DNA of 64,000 nt, taken from the NCBI GenBank assembly GCA_029255685.2, contig CM055320.2, forward strand, positions 13,192,614 through 13,256,613, given 5' to 3'. A program made the position numbers and the translations under genes. Within the stretch, counting starts at the first letter, position 1, and each line of letters starts with the position of its first letter. The stretch comes from Silene conica (Eukaryota > Streptophyta > Magnoliopsida > Caryophyllales > Caryophyllaceae). Below, in pieces: positions 34,973-47,726 of the stretch. The notes beneath the pieces were generated by a model. That model did not search any database and was not told where the DNA came from. It saw only the letters and a program-made list of their open reading frames with translations.

Positions 34973-35239
34973 TATTGGAATACGAAAACCGAATCAATAT
35001 ATTCATTGTATTAGCACTGGGATATTCATTGTACGTTGGCATATTCAGTGTATTAGTATATGTAGAGTTCTCGTATTATTAGGAGTAGTAATGGTTATCT
35101 TTAAGAGTAATTATGGTAGGAGGAAGTTGTTAAGGTTAGAACATTGTATATATACTCCATCCTGTATTACGGAAGTATCAATCTGAATATATACAATCTT
35201 CCCAAATTTATCATTCTCATTGTTCTCTAGCTTTTCACA
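34973..35239 (+). repeat. 5' LTR of the young copia element
   Basis: 267 bp, followed directly by the primer-binding site at 35240. Confidence 0.93.
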
Positions 35240-35310
35240 TGGTATCGTGAGCTAGATTTCGATTCAAAAATCATATATTTAAAAAAAAAACAAAAACAGA
35301 GCAAACAACC

Positions 35311-38300
35311 ATGACCGGCAATGGTGAAAAATCGAAAGGCAATGGTCCAAAGACCATCCAAACAACTTCACCCCTTTATCTTCACCCTTCAGAGAGTCCT
35401 AATCTCACTGTTACGCAGATTGTCTTTAATGGCAATAACTACGATTTATGGGCCGAAGCCGTTAAGAATGGGTTAGATGCCAAAAACAAATTGGCATTTT
35501 TAGAAGGAAACGTTGAGAAACCAGATTATGATGAAGGCGAAGAGACGGTCGAAACCGTCGCGTGGAGACAGTGCAACGCAATGATAAGGGCATGGTTGCG
35601 CAATGTGATTGATGAAAAACTACATCCAAGTATCAGTTTCACACAATCGGTGCCAGAAATATGGGCAGAATTACGTGACAGATACTCGGCTGGAAATGCA
35701 CCGCGAGTCCACCAATTGAAGGGCGAACTCAATGAATGCAAACAAGGAAGTAACACAGTGGTCGAATACTATACTCGACTTAAGTCGATATGGGATGAAC
35801 TGAGTAATTACAGCAAGATAAAGACTTGCACTTGCGGAGCCGCTGCATCGATTACTAAAGAAAGGGAAGAAGAGAAAGTTCATCAATTCCTTATGGGATT
35901 GGATTCAAAATTATATGGCAATGTAAGAACCAATCTGTTGATGGAGGATCCCATCGTCACTCTGACCCGCGCTTATGATATAGTTCTCAGGGAGGAGAGG
36001 CATGCCTCAATGACCAAAGTCAAAGAAGAAAAGATAGAGTCAGCTATGGCGACCAGAACTTCAGGAGGACATGGAAGGGGATGGAGTCAGAAGGGTGAAT
36101 CTGATGACACCGAAGCACCACCACAATGTGCATACTGCGGAAAATACTACCATACCGAAGACAATTGTTACTCTAAACATGGCTTTGATAATGTCAGGTC
36201 ACGTGAGAGAGGACGCGGCAGAAGAGGTAGTATGGGCCGTGGAGGCCGTGGCAGAGGCAGAGGCCGCAATCCGGAGCAGCACCAAGCAAACGCCGTTGGT
36301 ACATCAGGGACAAAAGATACAGATACGAAGCATCAAAATTTTTCGTTCACAAATGAAGAAATCGAACGATTGAAAATCTTGCTGAAAGGAAGTCCTGATG
36401 GTAACGAAACATTGAAAGGTATGAAAATAACAGTGGATATTGAATGGATGATTGACAGTGGATGCTCACATCACATGACAGGAAAACAAGAGTTACTGAT
36501 AAATACTTGGGTCGAAAATACTTGTTCGTCGGTTAGTCTACCGGACGGCAGACGTGTCGAGGCAAAGATTCATGGCGAAATACGAATAAATGAAAAATTC
36601 GTATTACAAGATGTCCTATACGTTCCTACTCTCACTTGTGATTTAATTTCCGTCAAACAACTGATTAGTGAGAATAATTGTATAGTGACCTTTCATTCCA
36701 ATTTTTGTGACATACAGGACCTGAATACGAGGACGACGATTGGACGCGGTGAGCATCGAAATGGGGTATATTACTTGGAGCCGAAAAAGGATGAGACAGT
36801 GGCTCAAACAAAGGTTACAAAGGCATCACATTTGTGGCATAGGAGACTTGGACACCCGTCTAAGAGTATTTTTCCTCATTTTTCTGTTTTAATTGGTAGT
36901 AATTTGCAATGGACATCGGACACAGTTTGTGATTCTTGCTGTAGGGCGAAACAATCCCGTGCCCCTTTCAAATTAAATAATAAACGTTGTGCTTCTCTAT
37001 TTGGTCTGATACATTGTGATATATGGGGACCTTACAAGGTTGCTAGTTTGACACGAGCCCATTATTTTTTGACTATTGTGGATGACTGTAGTCGGGGAGT
37101 TTGGGTATACCTTATGAAAGAAAAGAGTGAAGCCGGGGAATATATGAGAATTTTCTGTCAAATGGTGAAAACCCAATTTGAGACCTGTGTCAAGAAAATA
37201 CAGAGCGATAATGGGACTGAGTTATTATCTAAACCGATGCAAGAATATTATGAGGAAAATGGAATCCTTTTTCAAACTAGTAATACTAGTACACCTCAAC
37301 AGAACGGTCGTGTCGAAAGAAAACATCGTCATATACTAGAAAAGGCTCGAGCTTTGCGTTTTGAAAGTAACTTACCATTACATTTTTGGGGTGAATGTGT
37401 TCTAACCGCAGCCTATTTGATCAATCGAACACCCACACTGTTGTTAAATGGTAAAACTCCTTTTGAAATTTTGTATAAACGGAAACCGAATTTTGAGAAT
37501 GTCAAAGTTTTTGGATGTTTATGTTACGTCCATAATAATGATCGAACTCGGGATAAGTTTGACGAAAGAGGGAAGCAATGTGTCTTTATTGGGTATCCAC
37601 ATAGCAAAAAGGGTTGGAAAATTTATGACCTTAAAGAAAAGCGAGTTTTCGTTTCGCGAGATGTTCATTTTTATGAACACGAATACCCATTTTCAATTAC
37701 TCAAAATGACATTAATACCTATGTTGGGCATGAAAGACAAAACAACGACAAACACAGGGGGAGTATTAATGCCAACAATTGGTTTGAAAATGATGAGTCT
37801 ATAGTGGATACGGAAGTTGAGAGTGTTAAGGCAGCCGAGACACACGAAATCGATGATACAAGTGGCAAAATTGTTAACGGCAACAAGAACATTCCTGGCC
37901 AAACAGAGGAAGAAATGGGTCGTGGAGCTCGAAACAAGTTTGAGCCGGCATGGAAGAAGGACTATTATTGTAAATCAACCCAAGTAATTACCCCCGATAA
38001 CGATGCTTACCACGGCCAGTCAAAGTCCTTACAATCAGGTACTAGATATCCTCTTATCAATTACATTTCCACTGATTGTTTTTCCAAGTCCCATAAATGT
38101 TTCCTTGCAAAGATTGATGAACATAGGGAACCACATTCATACTCTGAGGCAGCCAAAGATGAGCGATGGCGTGCAGCCATGCGAAAAGAAATTGATGCAT
38201 TAGAAGTCAATGGAACTTGGAGGATTGAGAATTTGCCAAAAGGAAAGAAAGTCATTGGATGTAGATGGGTATACAAAATCAAATACCATGCTAAGGGAGA

Positions 38301-39667
38301 AGTTGAACGATACAAAGCAAGACTTGTCGCCCAAGGATTCACTCAAGTAGAAGGTATTGACTTTCATGAAACATATGCTCCTGTTGCCAAAATGACGAGC
38401 GTAAGATGCCTACTTGCTGTCGCCGTAAAGAAGGGTTGGATTATTGAGCAATTGGATGTCAACAATGCATTTTTGCACGGCGACCTTGAGGAGGATGTAT
38501 ACATGCGTATTCCGCAAGGGTTTGAGCGAGACAAAGGTACGAAAGTTTGCAAACTACTCAAATCTATTTACGGTTTAAAGCAGGCATCACGTAACTGGTT
38601 TGCTAAGCTTACTTTATCCATGAAAACGTATGGTTTTATACAATCAATGGCGGATTACTCGTTGTTTACACTAAATCGGGACGGAATATTCATTGGTGTT
38701 TTGGTATACGTTGACGATCTCATTGTGGTTGGAAATGATCGATTAGCGTGTGATGAATTCAAACAATTTCTGAATAAGAAATTTGGCATCAAAGACTTAG
38801 GAAAACTTAAGTTTTTTCTTGGTATAGAAGTTGCCCATGGAACACATGGTCTTTTCCTTAATCAAAGGAAATATGCCATCAATATTGTCAAAGACAGTGG
38901 CATGGCAGGAGCCAAACCAGTCTATACACCAATCCCATCTCGTCATAACTTGGGCCTTGCGAAGGGTCCTATATTGAAAGACATCATGAAATATCGAAGG
39001 TTGGTTGGTCGGCTAGTATATCTAACTATTACTAGGCCGGATCTTGTTTATTCCGTACACATACATTTTATCTCAGTTTGTGAATGAACCAAAGAGGGAA
39101 CATTGGGATGCGGCATTGAGAGTAGTTCGTTACATCAAGCACAATCCAAGCAAAGGGATTACGTTCTCAGCCACTTCAAATTATCAATTAGAGGGGTATT
39201 GTGACTCGGATTATGCTAGTTGTCCTCTCACGCGACGATCTTTAAGTGGCTATTTTGTGTCGCTTGGTGGATCACCAATTTCATGGCGGGCTAAGAAGCA
39301 AGTCACCGTGGCCAAATCCACGGCTGAAGCGGAGTATAGGGCAATGGGTGCAGTCACTAGTGAGTTATTATGGCTTAAGTCGTTCCTTGGATCATTGGGA
39401 ATTTTTCACACCAAGCCCATGCATATGTTTTGTGACAATCAAGCTGCTCTCCATATATCGAAGAACCCCGTGTTTCATGACCGCACGAAACACATCGAGA
39501 TTGATTGTCATTTCGTACGTCAGCATTTGGTTTCTCATGAGATTCGTGCACACCATGTTTCGAGCAAAGAGCAAATTGCTGACTTATTTACGAAAGCACT
39601 AGGGGGCGAGGCTTTTGATCATTTGCTTTTCAAGTTGGGTCTCGGAATGCCCCGTGCTCCAACTTGA
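35311..39667 (+). pseudogene. Copia gag-pol polyprotein region
   Basis: Domains in order, with residues counted from 35311: UBN2-type gag (about 20-240), a CCHC zinc knuckle CAYCGKYYHTEDNC (about 271-284), a basic RG-rich stretch (RGRGRRGSMGRGGRGRGRGR), aspartic protease with WMIDSGCSHHMTG (about 378), GAG-pre-integrase HRRLGHPS (about 509), integrase core (HCDIWGPYK, SDNGTELL, PQQNGRVERKHR), reverse transcriptase with VYVDDLIVVGND (about 1131), and RNase H with AEAEYRAMGAVTSELLWLK (near 39320) and KHIEIDCHFVR. This is the copia order (integrase before reverse transcriptase). It appears nearly intact, with about one break. Treated here as an element relic, not a host gene. Confidence 0.93.
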
Positions 39668-39674
39668 GGGGGAG

Positions 39675-39941
39675 TATTGGAATACAAAAACCGAATCAAT
39701 ATATTCATTGTATTAGCACTGGGATATTCATTGTACGTTGGCATATTCAGTGTATTAGTATATGTAGAGTTCTCGTATTATTAGGAGTAGTAATGGTTAT
39801 CTTTAAGAGTAATTATGGTAGGAGGAAGTTGTTAAGGTTAGAACATTGTATATATACTCCATCCTGTATTACGGAAGTATCAATCTGAATATATACAATC
39901 TTCCCAAATTTATCATTCTCATTGTTCTCTAGCTTTTCACA
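39675..39941 (+). repeat. 3' LTR of the young copia element
   Basis: 267 bp, preceded by the polypurine tract GAGGGGGAG, nearly identical to the 5' LTR. Confidence 0.93.
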
Positions 39942-40139
39942 GTAACAGATGCCAATACCAGGTCTGCGACTGTAACAGATGCCAATACCAGTTCTTCAAC
40001 TTCAAGAGATTTAATGAACAAGGCAGAAAAAGATGGTTTATATCAAGCAACATCGCAAACTTGTGTGATCCTAATCAAAGTAGTTACCCATTTGGGATAT
40101 ACGGTGAAGCTGTGGCATCAAATGTATCTTTGGTAATGT

Positions 40140-40979
40140 GATGTGAGATTGATGTAATGTTGTTGAACTTGTGTTATTAGAAATGTTATAAATCTGGTTA
40201 GGTTTCTATTGACAGGTTTCATTTTGTACAAATAATATTTGGAATTATCAAATTTTTGTGGAGATGTTACTGAAATTTCCGCGGAAAATTATTATTTTGA
40301 ATTTTTTTTTTTAACGACGCTTCCATTAGAAACGACATAAAACTACCGATACGAACAAGCTAACCCATTCATATTGCTTAACCATTCATTACAGTCAAGA
40401 AGTAATAACATTATCATCCATCAATGTTAAGCATCACGCCATCACAATACGGGTACAATACATACCATGAACGCTCAACTTGACGACTTGGGAAGCAACA
40501 CTACCAACGACATCTATGCCAACATATATAGGTTCGATGCCCCACACAACCATATTGACAATTCATTTATAGACACTCAACTTGAATGACCACACTACAT
40601 ATTACAACGACCAAATACATCAACAACTAGGTTAAATCATCAAGCACTGCATGCCGACTCTCACCCTCATAACCGCAAATTTTTAATTTACTCACACTCA
40701 ATCCACCATCATACATCTCAATTGTTACAATTCTAAACTCGTCCCTTTTACATCGCGACCGTCAATACAACCTTCTCACACGGCTCGCCTGAAACCTATA
40801 ACAATTCCTCATAAAGTGTCGAATCACAACTTACAAAATCTCCCACACATCTCTCGCTCTAGCGTCCTCTCATAATCCGGTTTCATGAAATTTTGTCACC
40901 ATTATTAAATTAATGTTATTCCTCAAGTCAAGTCACACTTTCCAAAATTTATCAACTCGTCTCATCACTCTTTTTTACG
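40140..40979. other. Noncoding flank between host exon and hAT
   Basis: No gene seen. A poly-T followed by AACGACGCTTCCATTAGAAA at about 40301 could be the minus-strand 3' tail of an old retroposon, but nothing further supports it. Confidence 0.35.
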
Positions 40980-41769
40980 CTTGGAATTAGGGCTGAGCAA
41001 AAAATTCGATTATCCGATTTATCCGATATCCGATCCGAAATAATGGATATCTGATCCGAAAAGTGGTTCGGTTTGGATACCCGTATCCGAAATATTTGGA
41101 TATCGGATCAAATACGGATATCAGGTTTAAAAATTTGGATATCCGATATCCGAAAGTTATTGGATCAGATATCAAATATCGGATCGGATACCCGATATCC
41201 GTTAATATCCGAACCGTATCCGAGATTTGATCCATAAATAATACTAGCTAATTTTACAAAACCGTAAATAAACCTCGTTCACAATTTTAATTTTATTTCA
41301 CTTAATATTTTAAATTTTTTTTTTTAAATAAACTTAATATTTAAAGTTTTTAATAACCCTCAAATTGAACCGTAGTAAGCTAGTAAGTACTAAGTAGTAA
41401 CCCTCCCAAGTCCCAGCCTCAATCCTCATTTAGATACCCAATAAGCGCAGTAACCCTCCCAGCCTCCCTCATACACAAAAGTAAAACCCTAAATCTAATT
41501 TCACTTCACCGTCATCTACCCATCTTCATACTGATTCTCAGATCTACTTCATCGGTTCATCCTACCTTTGCCCTAAACCTCATTTCTTAAAATCGTCATC
41601 TACCATTACCTCCATCTCGAAGCAGGTGTAATTCGAAGCTACTGAACCGCCTACTCACTCGATCTCGAACTCTAAATCAGGTATAATTTGATTTATCTAC
41701 TTTTAAATCTGGTATGTTATTTTTATAAATAAAAGTCTGAATGTATCTTTATGTTTTGATGAAGGTTAT

Positions 41770-44056
41770 ATGGCATCGTCGTCTAGTAATGCTAGTGTAA
41801 ACGCTCCAAGTGACGAATTATTGCCCTCCATTAATGAGGATAATGAGATGGATGAAGCTAATGTTGAAACTGCTGAACCAGTGGGAAGAGGTACAAAAAG
41901 GGTTAGGGATGGTGAACCACGTCAGAAAGGTAAAAAACGTTCTGAGCTTTGGAATCATTACAAAGCTTTTAAATTAGGCGAGGCAGAACGAGCTCAATGT
42001 AATTATTGTACCAATAATATAAGTGGTGGTTCTAAGAGTGGTACTAGTGCCATGAAAAATCACCTAACTAGATGTGCTATGTACCCTCCTAATATTGATC
42101 AAGCACAAAAACTTATTACTTTGCAAAGTGAAAGTGACTTGATCGGTGGTGGGAGTAGTCGGGATACTAGTGTTGGTAACAATAGTATTAAAAGTTTGAT
42201 TGAGAAGAGAGGTAAACTTGAGTTTTGGAAATTTAGTCAAGCCGATACTAGGGCTGCTTTGGCTAAAATGATAATAATGGATGAGAAACCATTTAGAACC
42301 GTTGAACATGAAGGTTTTCGATTGTTCTGTTCAGTTGCTTGTCCTTATTTTATGATACCCTCTCGTTGGACGATTACTAAAGATATTTTTAGTATGTACG
42401 CAGAGGAAAAGAACAAGCTCAAAAATTACTTTAACAAGTTGTCTTCTTGTATCTGCCTAACCACGGACACTTGGACGTCTTGTCAAAATTTGAGTTATAT
42501 GTGTCTAACGGCTCATTTTATTGATGAAAACTTTAAATTGCATAAAAAGATCATTAACTTTTGTCCTATTGTTGGTCACACTGGTGAGATTATTGGCAAA
42601 TCAATTGAAAACTGTTTGATTGAGTGGGGGATTACTACTAAAGTGCTCACGGTGACGGTGGATAATGCTAGTGCAAATGATGTGGGAGTTGAGTACTTGA
42701 GAGGCAGACTTAAGTCATGGAATAGTGCTGTTTTAGATGGAGAGTTTCTACAAATGAGGTGTGTTTCTCATATACTAAGTCTCACTGTAAAGGAAGGTTT
42801 GAAAGAGAGTACTGATTCAATATTGAGAATACGTAGTGCTGTAAGGTTTGTGAGGTCTTCCCCTGCCAGATTGTTGAAGTTTAATTCTTGTGTGAAAAGA
42901 GAACAAATTGATTCAAGCCGTCATCTTTGTTTGGATGTTGAAACTAGGTGGAACTCCACCTATTTAATGTTGGATAGTGCTTTAATCTATCGTAAAGCTT
43001 TTTTGAAACTTCAAACTTCTGACGGTGGTAAATTTGAAAGTGAGATGAATAAGAATCTAGGTGTTCCAAATGAATACGATTGAGAATCTGTTTCTTCTCT
43101 CTTACCTTTTCTTAAAATCTTTTACGATGCTACCTTGAGACTTTCGGGCTCGCTATACATTACCACTAATATGTATTTGCAAGAGATTATTGGTATTGGT
43201 ATGATGATTGATAAGAAATGTGATAGTAGTGATGTTGGTGTGAGGTTAATGGCTTCCGGAATGAAAAAGACATGCGAAGTATTGGCATAATGTTGACAAG
43301 GTGAATGTATTGTCGTATATTGCTGTGGTTCTTGATCCTAGACGGAAACTTGATTACGTTAAATGGGCAATTAGTCAGCAATATGACACTGTCAATTCTA
43401 CGAAGATGCTTTCTAAAGTTATGGAAACTTTGGCTTCTTTGTATGATCACTATAAGGGCTCTCATCCCATACGAGTGCGTACTCACCTGCTGAAGTAGAG
43501 GTGTGTCCCGATCAGTGTGAGAACATGGATGATTGGCAAGATGTGGTGGAGTCACAATTTGAGAGAGCCGTAAGTGGTGAAGTCACCAATGATAGGAAAA
43601 GTGATTTGGAAAAGTATTTAGACGATATTAGAGAAGTGAATTTTAAAACATTTAAAGCCTTGGATTGGTGGAAGGGTCATGAGGAGGTATATCCTATTGT
43701 TGCTTTGATGGCTAGGGATGTTCTAGCAATTCCCGTTTCGACGGTTGCTTCGGAATCCGCATTTAGTACTGGTGGTAGGATCCTTGACCCATTTCGGAGC
43801 GCTCTCTCTCCAAAGATGGTGGAAGGATTAGTGTGCGCACAAGATTGGTTACGTGCTACACGTGGTCCGCTCATAGTTGAAGAGTACGTTCAAGAGGTTG
43901 AGAAGTTCGATAAAGGTATGTATTTCTACTATTTTCACTTATAGTGTCATGGATTCTATTTTTAATTGATTGATTCACTAAGGCTTTTATTCTTCTTAAT
44001 TTGTAGAGTTGGCAGAGGGTCAAGACGATGAATCGACTTGCGAAGAGTACTATTAA
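41770..44056 (+). pseudogene. hAT-family transposase, damaged
   Basis: The first frame (41770-43083) has a basic leader (GRGTKRVRDGEPRQKGKKRS), a BED zinc finger (C77, C80, H98, C102), and the hAT core with CLTTDTWTS and TVDNASANDVG, giving the first two catalytic Asp. A TGA at 43081-43083 interrupts it; the same frame continues with FLKIFYDATLRLSGSLYITT. A frameshift near 43275 leads to KYWHNVDKV, SYIAVVLDPRRKLDYVK, and a compensating shift near 43490 returns to the first frame. The C-terminal dimerisation region follows (ARDVLAIPVSTVASESAFST, GGRILDPFRSALSP). A small intron 43916-44006 (GTATGT...TTGTAG) joins to ELAEGQDDESTCEEYY and a TAA at 44054-44056. Transposase would cut and rejoin the element ends in the nucleus. 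The stop and two shifts suggest it is inactive. Confidence 0.92.
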
Positions 44057-45694
44057 GGTGTCTTCTAAACAGCAGGTCAGTTTTGCTACTGTTTTCTGTT
44101 GTGTAAACATGCTACTGTTTTGTTTTCTGTTATGCAAACATGCTACTGTTTTCAGTACTTGGTCTGAATCTGTATGTGTGTCTGAATCTGTATGTGTGTT
44201 TCAGTACTCAGTAGCATTCATAGCCTGCTCCAAAACATGCCCATCTGCTACTGATCTGCTGAAACTCTTCTATATCTTAGTTCCTTATACGCACAACACA
44301 CACTGATGAAAACAGCCCATGCTTGCTCAATCCTCAAACACGAAAATCTGCTTCTTGCTAATTCTGACTCCCGCACCAGTCCAAAAAGTCTCAGACATAG
44401 ATTCCTGCAACTACTACCTCATAACAGGCTGTACAGAAGTATAAGGCCCTTGCTTGCCTCGCTTAAGTGTTGCTTCGTTGTCTAGACTGAGGAATGAAAT
44501 TATTCAGACCGACTGGTAAGTGGTAAGTAGCTTTTGACATTGAATTGTCAATGTCCTATTTTTTGTGACTGCAATATGATTTCATTGGTTAAGCCTCTTA
44601 CCCTTGCAGCCTTGCTTCTTTGTCTACCCATTGCCCTTCTTATCCTCCTCCCTGCCTAGCTTTAGCCCAAAACAAGGGCCTTATACTTTTGTACTAGTAG
44701 CACTAACTATTCACTTGTGGTCCTTATACTTTTGTACTTGTGTTATACCCATTTTCTGTATACCCATTAAAATTGTAGCACTAATTAGTTCACTTGTCTT
44801 CTTCAGGAAAGTAGTGTAGAGCGTGATGATATCCAAGCTCCTTTCAGTGAGGTATTTACTACTTTTCTAATTCCTTCTATGCTCTTTTTACTAGTCATGC
44901 TTGTACGAATTAAGGTTTCTTAGAAGTAGCCTCCGAGACTTTGGACTTGAACATTTGCTTTGACAGTTGAGTGTTGAAACTCTTTACTAAACTTTGCCGA
45001 CTTTCTCAATTTTACAATGTATTTTTTGCCGCCGACTATCAGTACAATATATATGTTCTACAGGTATTAATCTAAGCGATATAAATTATCATTATCGAAA
45101 GAAAATAGATTTTGATATGGGGTTGATTTTACAGTGTAGCTGTTGAGCTGTCAGTATCATATTGCAGATTTTAAGTCTGTGTCGTTGGTGTTGGCTCATA
45201 GCTTTTACGAGAACTAGTCCTTATTTTCCTCTAGTGAATAATTAACAAAGCTCGAATAAATGACGGAAACGAACTGTTCAGTCTTGTACTGTCTGCCTTC
45301 CTGTGTCGTGGGTGTTGGCTCATAGCTTCTATTGTCTGCCTTCCTGTTTTCACGCTGCTGGCAGGCCAATACTTATTGCTGTTGTTTTCTGATCGTTCCG
45401 TCGCTAGTTAATTACTTCTCAGGTATTCGTTGACCGATCAACAAGAGATGCCGGTGGCTTGCTTCATTTTCTTATCGTGTATAAGGAGTCGAGGAATTGT
45501 GTTTTTCAATGTTAGTCTTTGTATTTGGCGGACTATTACGCTCGGATGTCAGAATGTTATGTATATGGAATGTCTTCGTACTTGACTATTTGGCGAACTA
45601 TACGCTACTTCGTATCGGATATATATCGAATGAAATTAATATTATGCTAGTTTTCTTTTTTATTACAGTTTGACAATATATAAAATACACAGAG
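44057..45694. other. 3' noncoding part of the hAT element
   Basis: About 1.6 kb without coding signal, containing short direct repeats such as TCTGAATCTGTATGTGTG near 44165-44195 and GTGTTGGCTCATAGCTT near 45190 and 45312. Confidence 0.6.
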
Positions 45695-45900
45695 CGGATA
45701 TCGGATATCGGATAACTGATCCGAAATTTGCGGATAGTTTCGGATACCAAATTTCGGATATCCGATCATTTCGGATCAGATCGTGGATACTAAAAATTTG
45801 GATTTTCGGATCGGATGTCCGATCCGAAACCCTACTTCGGATCGGATATCCGATCCATACTCTGCCCTACTTGGTATATCACCATTCTCATCATTCCAAC

Positions 45901-47726
45901 TGTAAAACCCCTCGCAAAGTGGAAATGTAATCAAACCAGCATGCGGGAAAATGCGTGGAATTAAAACTTTTTGACATGAACTTAAACAATGCGAGACGAT
46001 TTAAAGTAAAACTAAATGCGGAAATTGAAACTAAACAACTATTTAGATTTAGATACAATAAGCCAAACGGGGATAACACATCCCACGAATATCAAAAATA
46101 GTAAATAACCCAAGTAGCTAAACGATATAGAAGTGTAGTCATGTCGATGTACAACATCGGTCGGTAGCTCTTGTGAATACCCCAATCAACACTAACCTGT
46201 CAAACATGAAATATGTACGTCACAGTTAGTGGGAAGCAACTAGAGGTTCTCCCAACCACTTATTGTCAATAAACACATAAGTAGGCACATAACATTAATA
46301 CATCAATAAGCATGTTCTGATATAACTGTAAAATCATAAGAGGCACATAGAACAACAAGTCATCATGAGATAACTATAATTGAATCATCCTACAATACTT
46401 AACACAATCTCATAACCCGAATATACATATAAAACAAGTATATCAATTCAACTTAGTTTCAGTATCTAGTTCAGAGGTCCGCTCGAGACATAACCAGACA
46501 CATTATCAATCAATACAATATCTAGTTCAGGCCCACTCAAGACATGACAAAACAGACACACGCGCGCATTGATTCAGAGGTCCGCTCAAGACATAATCAA
46601 TTCTTAGTAATAACACCTTTGGCACGACGTTTAAACCCTAGCTACCCCAACGCGTAAAATACTCTTCGTGTCAGGCTCAGAGGTCCACTCGAGACATGTC
46701 CGACACGGTCAAACAAACTCACATTGGACTCAATGGCCCACTCGAGGCATGTCCCAATGCATCAAACACACACTCAGAGGTCCTTCGAGACATGTTCGAA
46801 TACGCAATTACAACATATACATATTGGACTCAGAGGTCCACTCGAGACATATCCCAATATGCGACTCTTACACATACGTATTAAGTTCTTAGGCCCACTC
46901 GAGACCTCACCCAAAACGCAGTCACATACAAATAATCAACCAAATCTACCTAAGAAGGCTATACTACAAACTTCTATGAAACTATGCGAATATAAGAATC
47001 GTACGGAGAAAGGAAATCGATAAATATTTAATTTACACAAGTCGGGTGTTCATAGCTGGCCAGGCTACCGGCCGACCGTCCACGGACACCAATACTTAGC
47101 CTTTAAATTTCAAAAATTGAGAAGAGAGCCAACATTAATATTATATTAGCCCACCTCTCATACGGATTTAAATAACGCTTACGAACTAAGTACTAAATTA
47201 TATTCTAATCAGACGGTTCAACCGAGTAAGGAAATAATCACGACTAGAATAAAATTCATATTATCCAACTTATATTTATACGGAAATTTTTACGTATATA
47301 AATCAACTAGCAAAACTCATGCTAATTATATTGTTTATTCGAAAAAGAGAAAACAATAATTAAATTAACATTTCACATTGTATCAACACATTTTCTATAC
47401 AAAATTAATACGTAGTTGAAATTAAAATAGTAAGTCGTAAATTAAATTATTCGAAAATCGATTAACCAATTTCAACATTTTTAATCATGCTTCGTAACAT
47501 AAAAATCGTAACCTATTATTAATTGTTAAACATTTCAAGGTAAACAAATTATATATTTTAATTACATTAAAATAGTGCAATAGTAGTACGTGGTAGTAGT
47601 GAAGAAGCAACAATCCAGTACAACAATGGTAACGACACATGCGCACAACTTATGTAAGCAGGCAGCAACTATTTATCGTTATCACGTTGTTAGACTATGT
47701 ACATCAACCATTTCCCCTCTATTAGT
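45901..47726. mobile_element. LTR-like piece, cut by the copia LTR at 47727
   Basis: It starts TGTAAAACCCCTCGC and resembles 3499 onward over its first part. It contains the tandem array at 46460-46920. No second terminal end was found before the copia LTR begins at 47727, so the copia element probably landed inside it. Confidence 0.45.
46460..46920. repeat. Degenerate tandem array with core CTCAGAGGTCCACTCGAGAC
   Basis: About eight to nine spaced copies of a core (AGAGGTCC(A/G)CTCGAGACAT or AGGCCCACTCGAGAC) at intervals of roughly 40-70 bp, often followed by GTCC(C/G)A and a variable stretch. It recurs through the middle of the LTR-like piece. Short open frames on the plus strand here arise from the repeat. 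Confidence 0.8.

Larger units (their letters stand above)
34973..39941 (+). mobile_element. Young Ty1/copia LTR element, nearly whole
   Basis: The element is 4969 bp. Both LTRs are 267 bp (34973-35239, 39675-39941), begin TATTGGAATAC, end CTTTTCACA, and differ at about one position, so insertion was very recent. A tRNA-Met-type primer site TGGTATCGTGAGC follows the 5' LTR at once, and GAGGGGGAG lies before the 3' LTR. GTAAC flanks both sides (34968-34972, 39942-39946). The start TA instead of TG is the same in both LTRs. It looks almost whole, with about one break in the coding part. Confidence 0.95.
34196..40136 (+). pseudogene. Exons of an unrecognised host gene, last exon split by a copia element
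   Basis: Candidate exons: 34196-34266 (QEQQILQSKTSYDPYMKYVT, then PLK, donor GTGTATG), a stretch from 34358 after TTTGCAG (ALSSQNLNVTSYISFVPTF), 34587-34683 (DPNPLHNVITDTNYKDMQVL, PNLMPLGAKYAE, donor GTAAGT), and a last exon from 34923 after TTAACAG (SSDKRDAGSIIAALTVT). The last exon is cut at 34972 by the element at 34973-39941 and continues at 39942 with DANT..., SSSTSRDLMNKAEKDGLYQA to a TAA at 40134-40136. Splice phases of 34587-34683 and 34923 agree. A 30-bp unit (ACAGATGCCAATACCAG) is duplicated just after the insert. The second candidate exon contains a stop, so the model is uncertain and may be a pseudogene. I do not recognise the family. Confidence 0.4.
40988..45869 (+). mobile_element. 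hAT transposon, near full length, 4.9 kb
   Basis: Ends are TAGGGCTGAGCAAAA at the left and, inverted, TAGGGCAGAGTATGG at the right. An 8-bp target duplication with one mismatch flanks them: CTTGGAAT (40980-40987) and CTTGGTAT (45870-45877). The outer 200 bp at each end are dense in GGATATCCGAT / ATCGGATATC motifs in both orientations, the likely transposase-binding subterminal repeats. A transposase gene lies at 41770-44056; the 1.8 kb after it is noncoding. The imperfect duplication and gene damage say it is no longer active on its own. Confidence 0.9.

Noticed and set aside
35526-38561. Antisense open frames across the young copia polyprotein
   Set aside because: They lie opposite a strong coding frame with all copia domains and show no family features.
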